Origin: Patellaria atrata CBS 101060
Taxonomy: Eukaryota; Ascomycota; Dothideomycetes; Patellariales; Patellariaceae
DNA length: 64,000 bases
Direction: 5' to 3'
NCBI GenBank assembly: GCA_010093705.1
Contig: MU006101.1
Span: forward strand, 347,614 to 411,613
The first letter of the stretch is position 1; the number at the start of each line of letters is the position of its first letter. Below the pieces are notes generated by a model that was given only the letters and a program-made list of their open reading frames with translations, made no database searches and was not told the DNA's origin. Of this stretch, positions 30,747 through 44,871 are shown piece after piece. A program made the translations under genes and the position numbers.

Positions 30747-32660
30747 ATGGCGACTGCCATAACCGTTTCTCCTCAAGCTCGCATCTCCTACCTTGCCCTC
30801 TATTCCATCCGAAGAAGCTATAGCACGTCCTCAAGAAAAGCCAATGGACAATTCAGCAGATCAGACTTTGGTTCGCAGCCTTTTACAGGCACGTACGAAC
30901 CGGGTAGGCCCACAGAAGGCCCCTTAGGTGGTGCCAGTCCCACCGGTGCGCCTCGTATCACTCCAAGATCGTTGAAAGACCATCTGGATCAATTCGTTGT
31001 GGGCCAGGAAAGAGCAAAGAAGGTCCTTAGTGTGGCAGTATATAATCACTATCAAAGAATTGAAGAGTTGAAGAGGCAGCAGGAAGAGCATGAAGCGCTG
31101 CTGGAGCAACAAGCGCGACGGGAGATGGGACGACCGCATCCGGTTGAAGGTATGGAACTGTGCATGCGCCATAATTCTGCTCTTGCTTATTAATTGACTA
31201 TCAGTGGTAGACGAATACCCAGGACATCAGCAAACCGTTGCGTACGTTCCACCATCAACGCAAGCTCCCCTCGGCTCCTCTCCAATCCAGGATCACAGTC
31301 CCTTAACTATCGAGAAGTCGAATGTACTATTATTGGGCCCGACAGGTGTTGGGAAGACACTTATTGCCAAAACTTTAGCTCGAATCCTCGAAGTGCCCTT
31401 CAGCATGTCTGACTGCACACCATTTACCCAAGCAGGGTATATAGGTGAAGATGTCGAGGTATGCGTACAGCGGCTATTAGCGGCAGCAGACTACGATGTA
31501 GCAGCGGCAGAGCGAGGAATAATCTGCTTGGATGAGATTGATAAGATCGCCACAGCAAAAATGGCACATGGTAAAGATGTCAGTGGGGAGGGCGTCCAAC
31601 AAGCACTTCTCAAGATCATAGAGGGCACGACTCTGCAGATTCAAGCCAAACAAGAGCGTAGTGGAGGAGGTAAAGCGCCTAGTAACGCACCCGGTTCAGC
31701 TGGCGGTACATACTCTTCCCAGAAACCACTTGGGGGTAATCTAAGTTCAAACCAGACCGGAGGCAAGGGCGAGGTTTACAATGTTCGCACTGATAACATT
31801 CTCTTCATCTTCACAGGCGCGTTTGTAGGCTTGCACAAGATGACCCTCGAGCGAGTTTCGAAAGGCAGTATTGGCTTCGGAGCTACCGTTCGCTCTTCCT
31901 CACCTACGGCGGGTACACACGAAACTACGTTCAAGGGCCAGGACGAAATGTTCCGAAAATATCTACCATATTTCATAATACCTTCGGAATCTTCTCAGGG
32001 ATCCAGCATAGAGCGAACTTACAATACGCTCGACTTGGTTGAACCTTCGGACCTTCAGAAGTATGGGATGATACCGGAATTGCTCGGACGAATCCCGATA
32101 TCATGTGCTCTCTCTGCGCTAGATGAAGAAGCACTAGTCAGAGTCTTAACTGAACCTCGAAACAGCTTAATGAGACAATACGAACAACTCTTTCAGCTGA
32201 GCGGAATTGAACTCCGCTTCACAAGCGGCGCTTTGCGGGAGATAGCAAAAACAGCAGCTGCAATGGGTACCGGCGCTAGAGGTTTGAGAACGGTATTGGA
32301 AAGGTTGTTAGGGGAAACTATGTTCGAGACACCCGGTGAGTTATCCCTTGATCTTTGATCTCTGCTGCTTTAAAAATCTTTTGCGTGTCTCACTTGGGAG
32401 CCCTATGGATATTTGTGCTAATAAGGTACGCAGGTTCCCCTATAAGACACATCCTCATTACCGAGCGCGTTGCACAGCGTAAAAAAGCACCAATATACAT
32501 GCTTCGCGGCCAAAAGTCAGATTTCCATGCTATGATAGCAGAGGAGGAGGAAGACTGGGAGTCACGGCAATTGTCAGAGAAGGAAGCATCAAGACGTGAA
32601 GATCCCAATTCTATACACTCTTTCGAGGAGTATCGACAGAAGGCTACGGGGTTTATGTGA
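30747..32660 (+). CDS. MCX1: Mitochondrial ClpX-type AAA+ unfoldase
   Basis: Three exons (30747-31149, 31205-32335, 32434-32660) give 586 residues. The N-terminus ([20 protein letters not shown], then [10 protein letters not shown]) looks like a mitochondrial presequence, and the zinc-binding domain of bacterial ClpX is absent. AAA+ motifs: GPTGVGKT (about 179-186), IICLDEID (about 240-247), a sensor/arginine-finger region ELLGRIP and the sensor-2 region GTGARGLR. A Gly/Ser-rich insert lies at about 286-322. The IGF tripeptide that docks ClpX on ClpP is present (SIGFGATV, about 357-359); it is missing from yeast Mcx1. The last intron is supported because the frame otherwise ends after PGELSLDL, whereas the third exon restores [12 protein letters not shown] and an acidic C-terminus. 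In yeast Mcx1 activates heme synthesis; here a ClpXP role is also plausible. Confidence 0.92.
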
Positions 32661-33171
32661 CAAGCGACGCTGTTGTGGACAATACCGGCCTATCCTTTTT
32701 TGTCACAGATGCGGAGTTATGTATGAACGTATATGATGACGAATTACAGATTTACCTCAAAGGAATGGGATTTATGGGAGTCCGTCGGTCACATCTGTAT
32801 TTTCCTAGAGAAGGAAACCTTTTCCGTCTGATAATCTTCGAATACTGTTTCATTTGCGTGCTCCTTTCACATGTGTACTTATAGTAATGATAGAAGATAC
32901 CGTCCAGCGTAACTAATGTGGGATCTCAATGGTCCTATATACTCCGGGTCAAATAGTTTCTCAATCGTAAATCTACAATGAGGTTTCAAAGAGTGTTACG
33001 GAAAAAGTTGATGTTGTGGGTTGACTCGCAGCTCGATTCGGACTAGCGGCCATCGGCTGGAATCGAAGGAACCTTTCTTCTCCCGACCTCACAGCACCCT
33101 CAAGCTCTCTCCCCAATCCAACACATCGCACCTCTCCACTCTCATCACATCGCTGTTTGACGTCCTTCAGA
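32661..33171. other. Intergenic: 3' end of ClpX homologue, ATP2 promoter
   Basis: Both flanking genes are on the plus strand. No further gene is seen. The sequence from about 33060 is rich in CT/TC tracts, a common feature before highly expressed fungal genes. Confidence 0.45.
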
Positions 33172-35082
<1,911 letters not shown>

Positions 35083-35842
35083 ACACTTTAGACCCTGCTC
35101 TGTTGTTTTTCCTTCTTTACGCCCACTCCCCATTCTGTACATTGAGAGATAAAAGTGGGGGATTCCGCTGCAGGGTGGAATGAGTGTGGAGATACTGACC
35201 TGTGTAAAGTTAGTCGTGATCTGAATCGAAACTTCTTCTCTGTTCGTGTAGTTTGCTGTCCTTAGGGGATATATGTGATGTGGTATCGTGTCTTTCCTCG
35301 GGAAGTGAAATTATGAGGTAGATTTATTCTGGGAGAGATAAGGTACCGCGAGTTGAACTGTAAAAGCAAGTGAAAAGTGGTAAGAAATCATGTTTTCATG
35401 TACGAGCTTTATTTATCTATAGAGCAAGGTAAGTGACTGATTAACCGGTTGGTAAGGTGATGTTCCGGTTCATTTCCTAGTAATTTCTCGTTTTCAGTGC
35501 GCTTTTGGTATATTTGTCTTCTTGTTCATAGCGTAAGGACGTTCAAATTTATCAGTCATATTTCTGCTGGTGTATAGCGTATGGGAAGAAACCAATGTTG
35601 AGCATCAATCTCTAGCAACATTCAGACACTCCAGTCACATATCCCGTCACAAGAACCATTTGAGACATCATAGCCATCAATATCCCATCATATCAACATA
35701 CCTACCACCGAACTCATCTGTGCGGCTGCGAAGAGGGTATGAAGGCATGATCTGGTTTTCTCGAACGGACGAGGTCAAAATAGCCTTGATCGATATCGAT
35801 AGACTGTACTGTACACTACACTCCGTCCAAATTTTATATACA
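35083..35842. other. Convergent 3' regions of ATP2 and GPI14
   Basis: About 760 bp between two stop codons. A short frame at 35570-35869 overlaps the GPI14 terminus antisense and has no similarity. No gene is called. Confidence 0.5.
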
Positions 35843-37303
35843 TCACGATTTCTTCTTTTTCCTGTCTAAAGCACTGTCCGAGCTCTCACCGATATCGTTG
35901 ATGATGATGCCTAATATCCACACGTTGACGAGAAAGAAAGTAATGCTCGCGGTCCACAGTCCAGGCACGAATGCCGATTTACCCAGAAATTCGAGTTGGT
36001 AACCTTGTTGGAGCCAGAAAACCTAACGGGGTTAACATGGTTGGTCTACTCTTCCTATTTTTGATACTAGTTAACGATGACTTACTTGTCCGAAAATCCA
36101 TAGACCCAATGCAGTCAATCCAAGCTTTGGTTGGTGCAGCAATGATGAGGATGGCAGATAGAACGGCAAGAAGACCAGATACCACAGAAAGTACTTCCCA
36201 TCGTCAGTGGTATTTCTTGAGAGCCATCAAAGTGCTGGGTACTTACTTGACTGGTGCAGACTTTGTTGAAAGTCACAAATGCAAAAGTTTGCGCAAGCAT
36301 GGTCCTCGGGAGGTCTTTCTTTGCAAGAGCAAGGGGAATGAGCGCAGCACTAAGTCCTAGTTGGGGGATAAATGCTAGAGACTCCAAATGGAACGAAGAT
36401 CTGCTGATAGGTGAGGAGTTGATGTAGAGTAACATATTGTATGGCGAGAAGTTGTGTCGGTGGTCTGTACGTGTCAAGTGATAGAGATAGCTATGCTGTA
36501 TAAATGGCCATCCGTATCTGAAGGAGTGGTTAGTGCTTAGATTCTGCTATGTCACTCAACTCCGTGTAAAGCCCATATTTTACTCACAATTTGTACATCG
36601 AAATATTGAGAAGCATAAAAGTGATGGTACTCGAGATTGCAAGCTTCAATCTGTCCGCATTGAAAAAGTTTACAATCTTGGAAGATACCGAGGTATCTCC
36701 CTTTAAGACAGGTTTAGATTTAGGTTGATTTATCTCAAGCCACCAGATGATGGATGGTGCGTATATGAACGGATAGATTTTGAAATGCACTCCAAACCCT
36801 AGAAGGATACCAGCAAGTGTAATATGCCTCTGGGTGACGGCCCAAAGCAAAGCTGTGACAATAACACCTAGTAGACCCTCAGAGCTACCCCTCGTACTAA
36901 TTTGCGCAACCATGGGGTTGAGCAACCATATGCTTGCGAACTTCAAAGCTCGACCACGAGGCATTCCAGAATATGACTGAAGAATTAGCATGATGAGCCA
37001 TCCAGTAACAATATCGCCAAATGCGAAGAGAACTTTTCCAAAGGAGAACCACAAGCCATCCCAGGTAGTGGGATATATGAGCCATGCTAAAATAGGAGTA
37101 TAACGATACGTGTCTCTTGCATAGGGTGAGCGACCTCTTGAAATAAAACGAGCTGCATCTGTAAAGACCATGTAGTCGATATCTGTGTACTTCATGGGAG
37201 AGAATGCATCTTGAAAGATACCATATACGAGCAAGATTGCTCTTAGAGCAATTGCACTCGAGAATACAAAAACTGGATTTGATAGGTACTGAGAAAAGGT
37301 CAT
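35843..37303 (-). CDS. GPI14: GPI mannosyltransferase 1 (PIG-M)
   Basis: It adds the first alpha-1,4 mannose to the GPI anchor precursor on the lumenal side of the ER. Exons 37303-36588, 36517-36247, 36193-36086 and 36022-35843 give 424 residues, the same as human PIG-M (423). The GT-C family DxD motif is present in the first lumenal loop (YTDIDYMVF, Asp41 and Asp43). Other family blocks: YRYTPILAWL, WLLNPMVAQISTRGSSEG, GFGVHFKIYPFIY, then LYGWPFIQHSYLYHLTRTDH and YFLWYLVFLPFYLP across exon junctions. Hydrophobicity fits a multi-pass protein of about ten helices. It ends in a Lys-rich tail (DRKKKKS), compatible with an ER-retrieval KKXX-like signal. It is divergent from TRAX. Confidence 0.95.
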
Positions 37304-37573
37304 CTTGGGTTGATCTTGAAGACAGCAGGAAAAGTTACTGTCAGTACGGTTCTAGAAATTTGGCCATGTTCAACCTGATGATAGCGGAAAAGCAATAGAA
37401 AACAGCGTGAAAATGGATAGATATTTGGTTGCTGAGTGTAGTTGTGAGATGCTGCCCGTCACTTGAATTTGTGTCTAACCTTAGCGTCCGCTCCACCCCG
37501 CGCTTGGCAGTTCTTTCTATCATGAACTCAGAGCAATATTCCGCAACAACAAAACGCGTCATGCTCTTCGCAG
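37304..37573. promoter_or_regulatory. 270-bp bidirectional promoter GPI14 / TRAX
   Basis: The ATGs of two divergent genes lie only 270 bp apart, so both core promoters must be inside. No TATA box is evident. Confidence 0.5.
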
Positions 37574-38555
37574 ATGGATAGTCGTAAAAGACGACACGAC
37601 GGAACCATGACAGATATTTCGAAGTCTTCCTCTGCCTCACTATTCCTTCCTATGTTCGAAGGATTTCGGGCGGAGTTAGATGAACACCACGACCGTCGAG
37701 AGCGGGTTATCAAAGCCTCTCGAGATATCACAGCGGCGAGCAAGAAGATGTGAGCTTACAATATTTATTTTAAGGCGTGTGTCTGACTTATCATAGCATA
37801 TTTTCTTTACAACGGTATGAGGACCATTGACCATACAACCTGGTACCTCTAACGTTCAATTCAGAATAAAAAAACTGAATGAACCGATTCCAAATTTTGT
37901 CACAAAGGCGAATGCGCAACATTGGGATAACATTGCAAAACAATATAAGACCATTTCTCCCGATCTGCAAGATTTGAATACCCATAGATATGAGCGTAAT
38001 ATCACAGGTGGTAATCAAGAGTTGATGGAGTCTCTAAGCTTTCAACATTACCTCTCAACGCAGACACTCATTTCGTACGATGATGCTTGCGCTAAGGTCT
38101 CGGAACTTAGCGAGAAAGGTAAACCCGTTCAGTTGAGCATTGAAGATTACGTCTTAGGAATATTCGACATGGTAGGAGAACTCATGAGATTCGCCATTAC
38201 TGCTATGGCAACTGGTGGAGAACTACCGGGAGGGAGTTCCACATCTACTGAGAACCGCAAGGTTGCGGATGAGGACACCATGGAAGTAGACTCTGAAGAG
38301 AAGCGATCTCTACCTCCTAGGAATGCTCTTTCAGATATGCGAGAGCTGCGTACGTATCTTGAGTACCTTGAGGTACCCCGAGGAACATACTTCGGTAAAG
38401 ATGTTGACAAGAAGATGGAGGTAATGCGGACCTGTGTTGAGAAGGTTGAAAACGCATTGTATGGGTTAGTTGTTCGTGGTAGCGAACGACCCAAGGGTTG
38501 GATCCCGGAATTCACTGGAAGCAGTAGAGGACCAGAGCCGGTTGAGGCAGTATAG
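37574..38555 (+). CDS. TRAX: Translin-associated factor X (TRAX), C3PO subunit
   Basis: TRAX with translin forms the C3PO endoribonuclease, which removes RNA fragments (passenger strands in RNAi; in Neurospora it processes tRNA leaders). Exons 37574-37749, 37797-37814 (only 18 nt) and 37865-38555 give 294 residues. The micro-exon is required: it joins SKKI to IFSLQR and then IRKLNEP. Family blocks: LFLPMFEGFRAELDEHHDRR, RDITAASKK, LSFQHYLSTQTLISYDDA, the active-site helix DYVLGIFDMVGELMRFAI and KKMEVMRTCVEKVENALYG-VVRGSERP. The catalytic Glu in GELMR is retained. An acidic insert (about 180-205, EDTMEVDSEEKRS) is longer than in animals. The N-terminus (MDSRKRRHDG) could act as a nuclear signal. 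No translin gene lies in the window. Confidence 0.95.
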
Positions 38556-39071
38556 AAATATGGGGAGATAATACTTTCGCTCATCGTATACTCTGAAGTT
38601 TCACCTCAGTGATATGGAGAACATCTTGGTAACTGTCTGTACTCGATATATCACAGTACGAACCATATACCCTAGTAGATTCAAATAATCAGAAAGAGCA
38701 TATAACGACAAAATGCTGTGAATTGATGTTAAGCGTTGATTTATAACCCGAAAAATACTACTCAGTAGAAATAATGGTGAGTGACTCCTGTTAAGGTACT
38801 GTAGATAATGTATTGCCCGGTGCCCGAGTACCGTGAATGATGTCGGGTGACAAGTGTGAAAACCAGCCTCCGCACAAACCCAGCGATACTTGCCAACGTA
38901 CCTTATCTGGCACGTCGCAAATCGCCCTTACCTCTACCTCGTCACCCTTTGCAAGATGCATGCTGCTTCTCTCTTCAAAAAGTCATCTGGGCGCAATGAA
39001 GAAATTCGTCAAACAAGTCTAGCTTTCCTTACAACCCCCGCACCCTGAACGGAGAATGACTCTCTGAATGA
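38556..39071. other. Intergenic, no gene seen
   Basis: Separates two co-oriented genes. Contains the promoter of the PIN-domain gene and no other recognisable signal. Confidence 0.5.
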
Positions 39072-40607
39072 ATGGATCCACCCATTGAGAAATCGAAACC
39101 AATAGTGAGTACTTTGACACTTCGCTTGAGTCGAAGTTCATTTAGTTAAAATCCTGACCTCTGCATTTTAAGACCGAGCAACGCACGCTCATGAGAATGC
39201 GACATAACTCGCAGCTTTTCCGAGCGCAAGTAGACGAATACCGCGCCTATCCTCCCGCACCACCAACTCGCAAGATGTTTAACTGCATCATCGATGACAC
39301 CGCTTTGATAGCCGGGGTCAAACGAAGTACGAGGGATGGCATCAAGAAGTGGGTCAACAATGGCGCGATGCGCTTATTTGTACCGCTCTACAGTATGAAT
39401 CCAAAGCTCTCTAAGTATTCGGGAAAGTACTAACAGCATCCTAGCCCTCGAATCACTTGATCGCATGAAGAAGATTAAGGATAGAACGGGTGCTGATGCC
39501 CGAGAAGCCGTTCGTTGGCTGGACGAGGTAACTTCGAACTCCGATACCGCCGCGCGCGTACAACTCCAAGGTGGATTCGAGGTTTACGAGAACTGGGCGG
39601 ATGTTGAGCAGTTCCTTCTCCCTGAAACACTACTTTATTTGGAGAACGAGGAGGAGGAATCTAGCGAAGAGGATGATGAAGATACGAAAGAAGATGCTGA
39701 TGATGGTCCAACTTCCGAGGGCAAATCTGAAGGCAAATCCGAAGGTGGTTCTATCAGCTCAAAGGAGAGTGTAGGTCCACACTCAAAGACGGCGTCCTCC
39801 CCGCGTTCCACATACTCGTCCACAAGCCCAGGTCTTCTCTATGTTAGCCCCTATAAGCATGTCGAATCAACAATAGATTCGATGAACAAAGAGGGGACCT
39901 CGGCCCGCTCTACTACTTCTTCGGTGTCTGGTGACCGAAAACGAATGTCATCTGTGCCGAAATATTTGCAACCATTGTTCAACCATATTCTTTGGCGAAT
40001 TCACCAAGAACAGGACGCTGATATGGCCTTGGAGTCATTTATATTGCTTAGCAATGACCCAGTCAAGCAGACCGTAGCACAACGGTTCGGTGTAAGAGTT
40101 AAGCGTCTTGAGCAATTGCGCGAAGTCATTGCACGAGAGGAGCGAGACTACAAGTCCCGCATGCAGCTCTATCAAAAGGATCAAGGGAAAATGACCATCG
40201 TTAGCCCCAAATCACCTCGCAAACCGGTTGAAATGACCGAAGCTCGTCAAGCTCCTGAAGCACCCGATTCAGACGAAGAAGAGGTCGTGTTCAAACCAAA
40301 ATCTGCACCGGCAGTTCCTGTAAAGAACGAAAACAGCAAGAAATTAATCGACCCGAGCGACTTTACTCGAGCTCCTATCCTACCTCAAAAGAGTCATGGA
40401 CGAGGGCGTGGCCGTGGAGGTCGTGGAGGGCACAGTCCTCAGAGTTCTCGAGGGAACAACTTCCACAAAGTACCTGTTATGGGAAACCTACCTCTCCGTA
40501 CTCACACCGTTAATACTGGACCTATCGATCCTAATTCTTTTGAGCGTCCATCCCCGCACATTCGTTCACTGCGCGGCGGAAGGAGAACTCTCTGGGAGCC
40601 TACGTAA
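39072..40607 (+). CDS. PIN-like domain protein with acidic middle and RGG-type tail
   Basis: Exons 39072-39104, 39173-39392 and 39445-40607 give 471 residues. The second intron contains a perfect TACTAAC branch site. After the short N-terminus, KMFNCIIDDTALIAGV (about 38-53) is the first strand and Asp of a PIN nuclease-like fold, followed by AMRLFVPLYTLESLDRMKK. A long region at about 130-190 is acidic and then Ser-rich (EEEESSEEDDEDTKED), with three GKSEG-like copies. A second folded helical part lies at about 255-330 (YLQPLFNHILWRIHQEQ). The tail is rich in Arg-Gly (GRGRGRGGRGG), as in RNA-binding proteins. I infer an RNA-processing role; the exact orthologue is not known to me. It lies next to TRAX in the same orientation. 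Confidence 0.8.
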
Positions 40608-42645
40608 ATCAGTACCGAGCAGATATCAGATTCATACATCGGTCACTCAGTTCATCCAATTTCATTGAACGGGCATCATGCGAGAAACGATTCCGCAGCT
40701 CGATCCTACATATCTTGATTGCGACTTTAGAACCATTCCTTGATGCGAAAGTAGACCTTGGGTCGTCCAGAAGGTGCAGCTGTTAAGAGGTACTATTTCG
40801 ACTCTCAGACTGTTTAGCCGCCGCTGAATAGGCATTCCCTCAACGTGGATTGTCTGATGAAACCTGCCATTTACATCTGGAGCGCGGGAGGGAAGTTGTC
40901 GCGTTCGTCTCCTACTATAGCAATAGTGCGAGCTCGAGTAGTGTAACAGGATAGTCAAGGGGAGCTTTCCTTCAGACTTTCATTTATTACAAACAGCTGA
41001 CGTTCGGAACAACAGCAGCGTATGATCTGCTCTTTCTTTGGCTCATATCTGGCTGTTTGTTTTCAGTCAACAGAAACTCCGTGTTTTCGGCATCTCAGAT
41101 TGATTTATGCCGCCTTAAGTATCTAGCAAATTGAAAATCTGGTATTGGGAATATTTTGTGTCGACTCTATACTAATTTGAGCGCTCTAGAATCTCCATCT
41201 ATTCGAACTTTCACAGATGAGATGACACCAAACTTTTTACAGAATCTACTGACGGCATAGCTTTTCGAGTAACTACTCTGATTCTTTGCTCGTCGAAATA
41301 AGGTAATTGGAACCGTAAACCAAGTTTGCAGTAGAGCTTAAGGTTATTAGAACGACATGTGTACACTGCCTCTTCGTGTCACTGTTTTCAGATAGGAGAG
41401 ATGCGGCTCTTCTCCTTGGCACGGTATCAGAAGAGGAGGGGGTCAAAACTCACAGCCTCGGTCTCAAAATAGATACGTTTTCAAGTTTTCGGTAGCTTAC
41501 CTGCACCCTGTTTAATGTTGACACATTCGATAGGGTCAACGATATTGTACACGAAAGGTTCTATTACTGACCGGTCAAAACCTTTCAGTTATGTGTCGAA
41601 GAAAGAGGTTGCGACAACTTCTCTTGACCCTATCCATCAGTGTCGAAGATTCGAAGAATGTTGCTGTGGATATCAACACCCGAGAATTTTTCTTTCACCG
41701 GACAGTCTCAAGCCGGAAGTGTCGGGAAAACGCAAAGAGGCTCTTACTAGAGTTACTGCCAGAAATAGGCTTGGTGGTGCATAACACGACTCTACGAGGG
41801 AGATGTGCAGAAGTGTGTAAGATGTGTTACACACTGCCCCCAAAAACTATCCAAGCCATGGGCAAGCCATCCCGACGGTCGAACGATAGCCAGCATCGCG
41901 TTGTTCTGTTACTGGTTAGCCTTGACTTTTGGGTACTTTTTCATCTTTTTGCACAAGGTTTCAAAGGCTTAGCGTCCGCTTACCCAGCCTCTATCTTCTT
42001 GGGGGCCGAAACTGAGTGAAATCTCATCTCGCTATTGGATATGGACCCTGTCGAAGGATTCCGATACTAAGGCTAAGGTACAGGCAGGCACCACTTCAAT
42101 ACAGTAACACGAGATCTCTGATTCTATGTGAGATTCTCAATTTAATTTGCAGTTGGAATTTTCGTAAGTCCGTAAAGAGATGGAATCGTAGCCTGACTAA
42201 ATGACTGATCAAATGCGCAGGGAGGTTCGAGAGCTCTGAAAAGACACAAGTGCAGGCGAACGTGGCTTGATATTGCTTTTTTGGTGATACCGTTTGTGTC
42301 TTCGATACTGATATGGTCAGGAGCCACAGCCCCTTTTTCCGGACCATCATTCGCTGCACTTACCCACACGTCTCAAATCGACTAAAACGATCTCCCACGA
42401 TGGATCATTGCCCAATCAGCACTAACTTTACTTCCGCACCCTTCGTTCTGGAATTAAGGACTGTGAAAGGAGCTGAACCCTCTGCATTGCTAGCCATGCT
42501 TTTATGCAACTGTTCAAATAACACTCATGGCCCCCCTTCGCTCTCTGGGGTTGCGTCTCAAGAATTCTATCGTGATACTCCTCCCCACCGGACTTTTTCG
42601 TTCCAGTTAGAAAGAGAGAAGAGGAAGTAATTATATACAGCAATC
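40608..42645. other. Two-kilobase gap with no supportable gene
   Basis: Frames exist on both strands (for example 41591-42019 plus and 42096-42369 minus) but show no domain, start context or plausible intron chain. The TTCGA-rich, AT-rich composition suggests decayed sequence. The last 200 bp carry the promoter of the next gene. Confidence 0.45.
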
Positions 42646-43985
42646 ATGAGTTTCTCAGGCTTTGAGCATGAGGGTACTCCCCCGGCAGCTGCCATTACCT
42701 CGATCTTTACCATGCCGTCCGCCTATTGTAGCAGCATTTCAACTCCATTCTGGGACAGCGGTTGTATGCCTCCAGGCTGGAGCCGATATTGGGCCAGCGA
42801 TTATGGATACTATTCACCTGCCATTTGCCCATCAGGATACGAAAGCGCGTGTGCCAGACCAACTACTACTAACAGCGGTTGGGGACCCATGGGACCTGAA
42901 CTATTACCAGACGAGACTGCGCAAATATGTTGCCCAATGTAAGTTTACTTGAATTTCATTAACGCGTATATCAGAATCGGAGAATCAGATGCATTTGGTT
43001 GTTATGCGACGCAAAATCTAATATCATCGACAGAGGTTATGAATGCTCCACCTACCAGTCCTACTGCTTCTCTATGGGTCCAGCTACCGCATCGACCGCA
43101 TATGCTCTACAAGTCCGCTGGCAAGCTAGTGATCTTCCCGATCTAGAGACTAATCCTACCGTCTCTGGTCAAGGTCCCCCAGATGCCACCACAACCGACT
43201 CCGCTAGCACCTCAGAGCCTACTGGCCCAATAACACCGGGTCCTACGCAAACACAAACTGACACAACATCCACTTCGGATCCGACCTCTACCAGTTCTTC
43301 CAGCTCAGGTTCCGGTGGCATGTCGACGGGCGCGAAAGTTGGCGTCGGTGTTGCAGTTCCCGTCGCTGCCATTGCCATCATAGCCGGTGGTCTCCTCTTC
43401 TGGTGGCGTCGCAAGAAGACCACACACCCCACTGGCACAACCGGTCAACCTGAGCTCTCCGAACCCACACATTATCAGCATCCACAGCAATACCAGCCCG
43501 TTCCTCCCAACCCTCAACAATACCATGACCCTAGCTATAACCCACAAGGGATTACTCCATCGATGGCCGCGGCTGGCTATAAACACCCGTCTCAGAATAT
43601 GGGCCCGCCTGCACAGTTACCGGATTACAACAGGGTGTACACGGAGCGTGAGCAGCGAAACTCACCCCAACCTCCAATGAACAATGCCCCCATGAGCACG
43701 TACTCAACAGGCCAAGCTGTGTCACCACAACAAACGCATACGTACGCGGGCTCTGGCGTTTTCGAAGCACAGGGCAACGATTCGTACATGGGTCCCGGCA
43801 CTGGCGTTGCTGGAAGCCATGCCGGAAGCCAACCCGATCAGGAGATGAGCGAAGTTCAGCGACTGAGGATGGAGCAAGCGCGCTTGGCCGAGCGGAGGAA
43901 TAGGCTCACGCAGCTGCAAGAATTAGATGAGCAGGAGAGGCTGCTGAGCTCGAGGTTGGCTGAGCTAGAGACTAACAAACCGTAA
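42646..43985 (+). CDS. Single-pass membrane protein with Cys-rich N-terminus and Ser/Thr stalk
   Basis: Exons 42646-42938 and 43034-43985 give 414 residues. The junction AT|A GGT yields CCPIGYECSTYQ, which fits the Cys pattern of fungal surface proteins; two other AGs in the intron would shift the frame or add a short insert, so this end is moderately certain. Layout: Cys-rich domain (about 20-130), Ser/Thr/Pro stalk (about 145-195), TM helix (GVGVAVPVAAIAIIAGGLLFWWRRKK, about residues 205-230) and a long cytosolic tail rich in Pro, Gln and Tyr. The tail ends in a coiled coil (EVQRLRMEQARLAERRN...QELDEQERLL). This resembles stress-sensor/WSC-like topology, but no conventional signal peptide is present at the N-terminus (MSFSGFEHEGTPPAAA). 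Function unknown. Confidence 0.75.
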
Positions 43986-44871
43986 GAAAGTTCTTGACGA
44001 GATGATACGGTTAATATGTAAGATTGTATACCGCGCCGGTAAAGAAGAGGTGGATGAAAAATTCAGGGAATGTTGTGTTTGATAGAGGTAGATATTATAT
44101 CCCCACAATAGTCCCGACGCGATTTTTACTTTTACTTGTAGCGTACTTTTTTTATTTTTATCAGTGGAGTGAGGGATGGGTGGCATCGAAATGGGCTTCA
44201 TGGCGATATTGCTTGCTCATTATCATTTTTTTTTTCTTTGTAATTGATTATAATGATATAGTCTGCTAATCATGATATTTAACAAAAGAGGAGAAATTGA
44301 GAGTATCTGTATAGTCCCGTACAGGCGATTAACTTGAGGCCCCAGGATATTATGGCTAAAATCTTTTATTCTGTGGTCAATATAAGCTCATCTCGGATAT
44401 TGGTACCTTAGTACAGCTGTATTGTACAACGTACCATTTCTTCAATGTCAGATCTGATGTCCCTGAACCGCTTTAGGGGTTTTGTACAGATAACGGCAAG
44501 CCGAGAAATGGGATGCTTCGTTGATGCACGGGTGATTGAGAGGGTCATCAGAAAGTAAGGTATGAGCTTACCTACCTCTTCTACATATCCTTCCCTTTCT
44601 CCCGACACCGTGGCTGTGGTATGGATTATGTGTGACCCAGATAGTGCGAGGCACGTGGTGAAAGATTGGAAGAACCCTAGGAGCGCGCCAAGACTCATAC
44701 GCGACTTCCCGTTTTGGTTCTCTCGCCAACGGGTTGTTTAACAACAATAGAACAGATCAGAGAACTCCTTCATCTTCACCACCACACCAATAACTGTCAA
44801 CTGATATACTTCTAGAATATCGATACGTGGACATTTACCATGCAATAGAGTCAAACGGATAATCAATAGTA
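43986..44871. other. Intergenic; doubtful small frame on the minus strand
   Basis: A minus frame 44698-44408 begins MSLGALLGFFQSFTTCLALSG and could encode a short hydrophobic protein divergent from the WD gene, with a GTAGGT donor after GYVEE. Support is too weak to call it. The rest is AT-rich. Confidence 0.3.

Noticed and set aside
41591-42019. 142-codon plus frame in the 40.6-42.6 kb gap
   Set aside because: No domain, biased composition rich in Arg/Leu/Ser, no start context; consistent with random open sequence.
44408-44698. Small hydrophobic protein divergent from the WD gene
   Set aside because: MSLGALLGFF... is suggestive, but only the first 40 codons look coding and no downstream exon could be joined convincingly.
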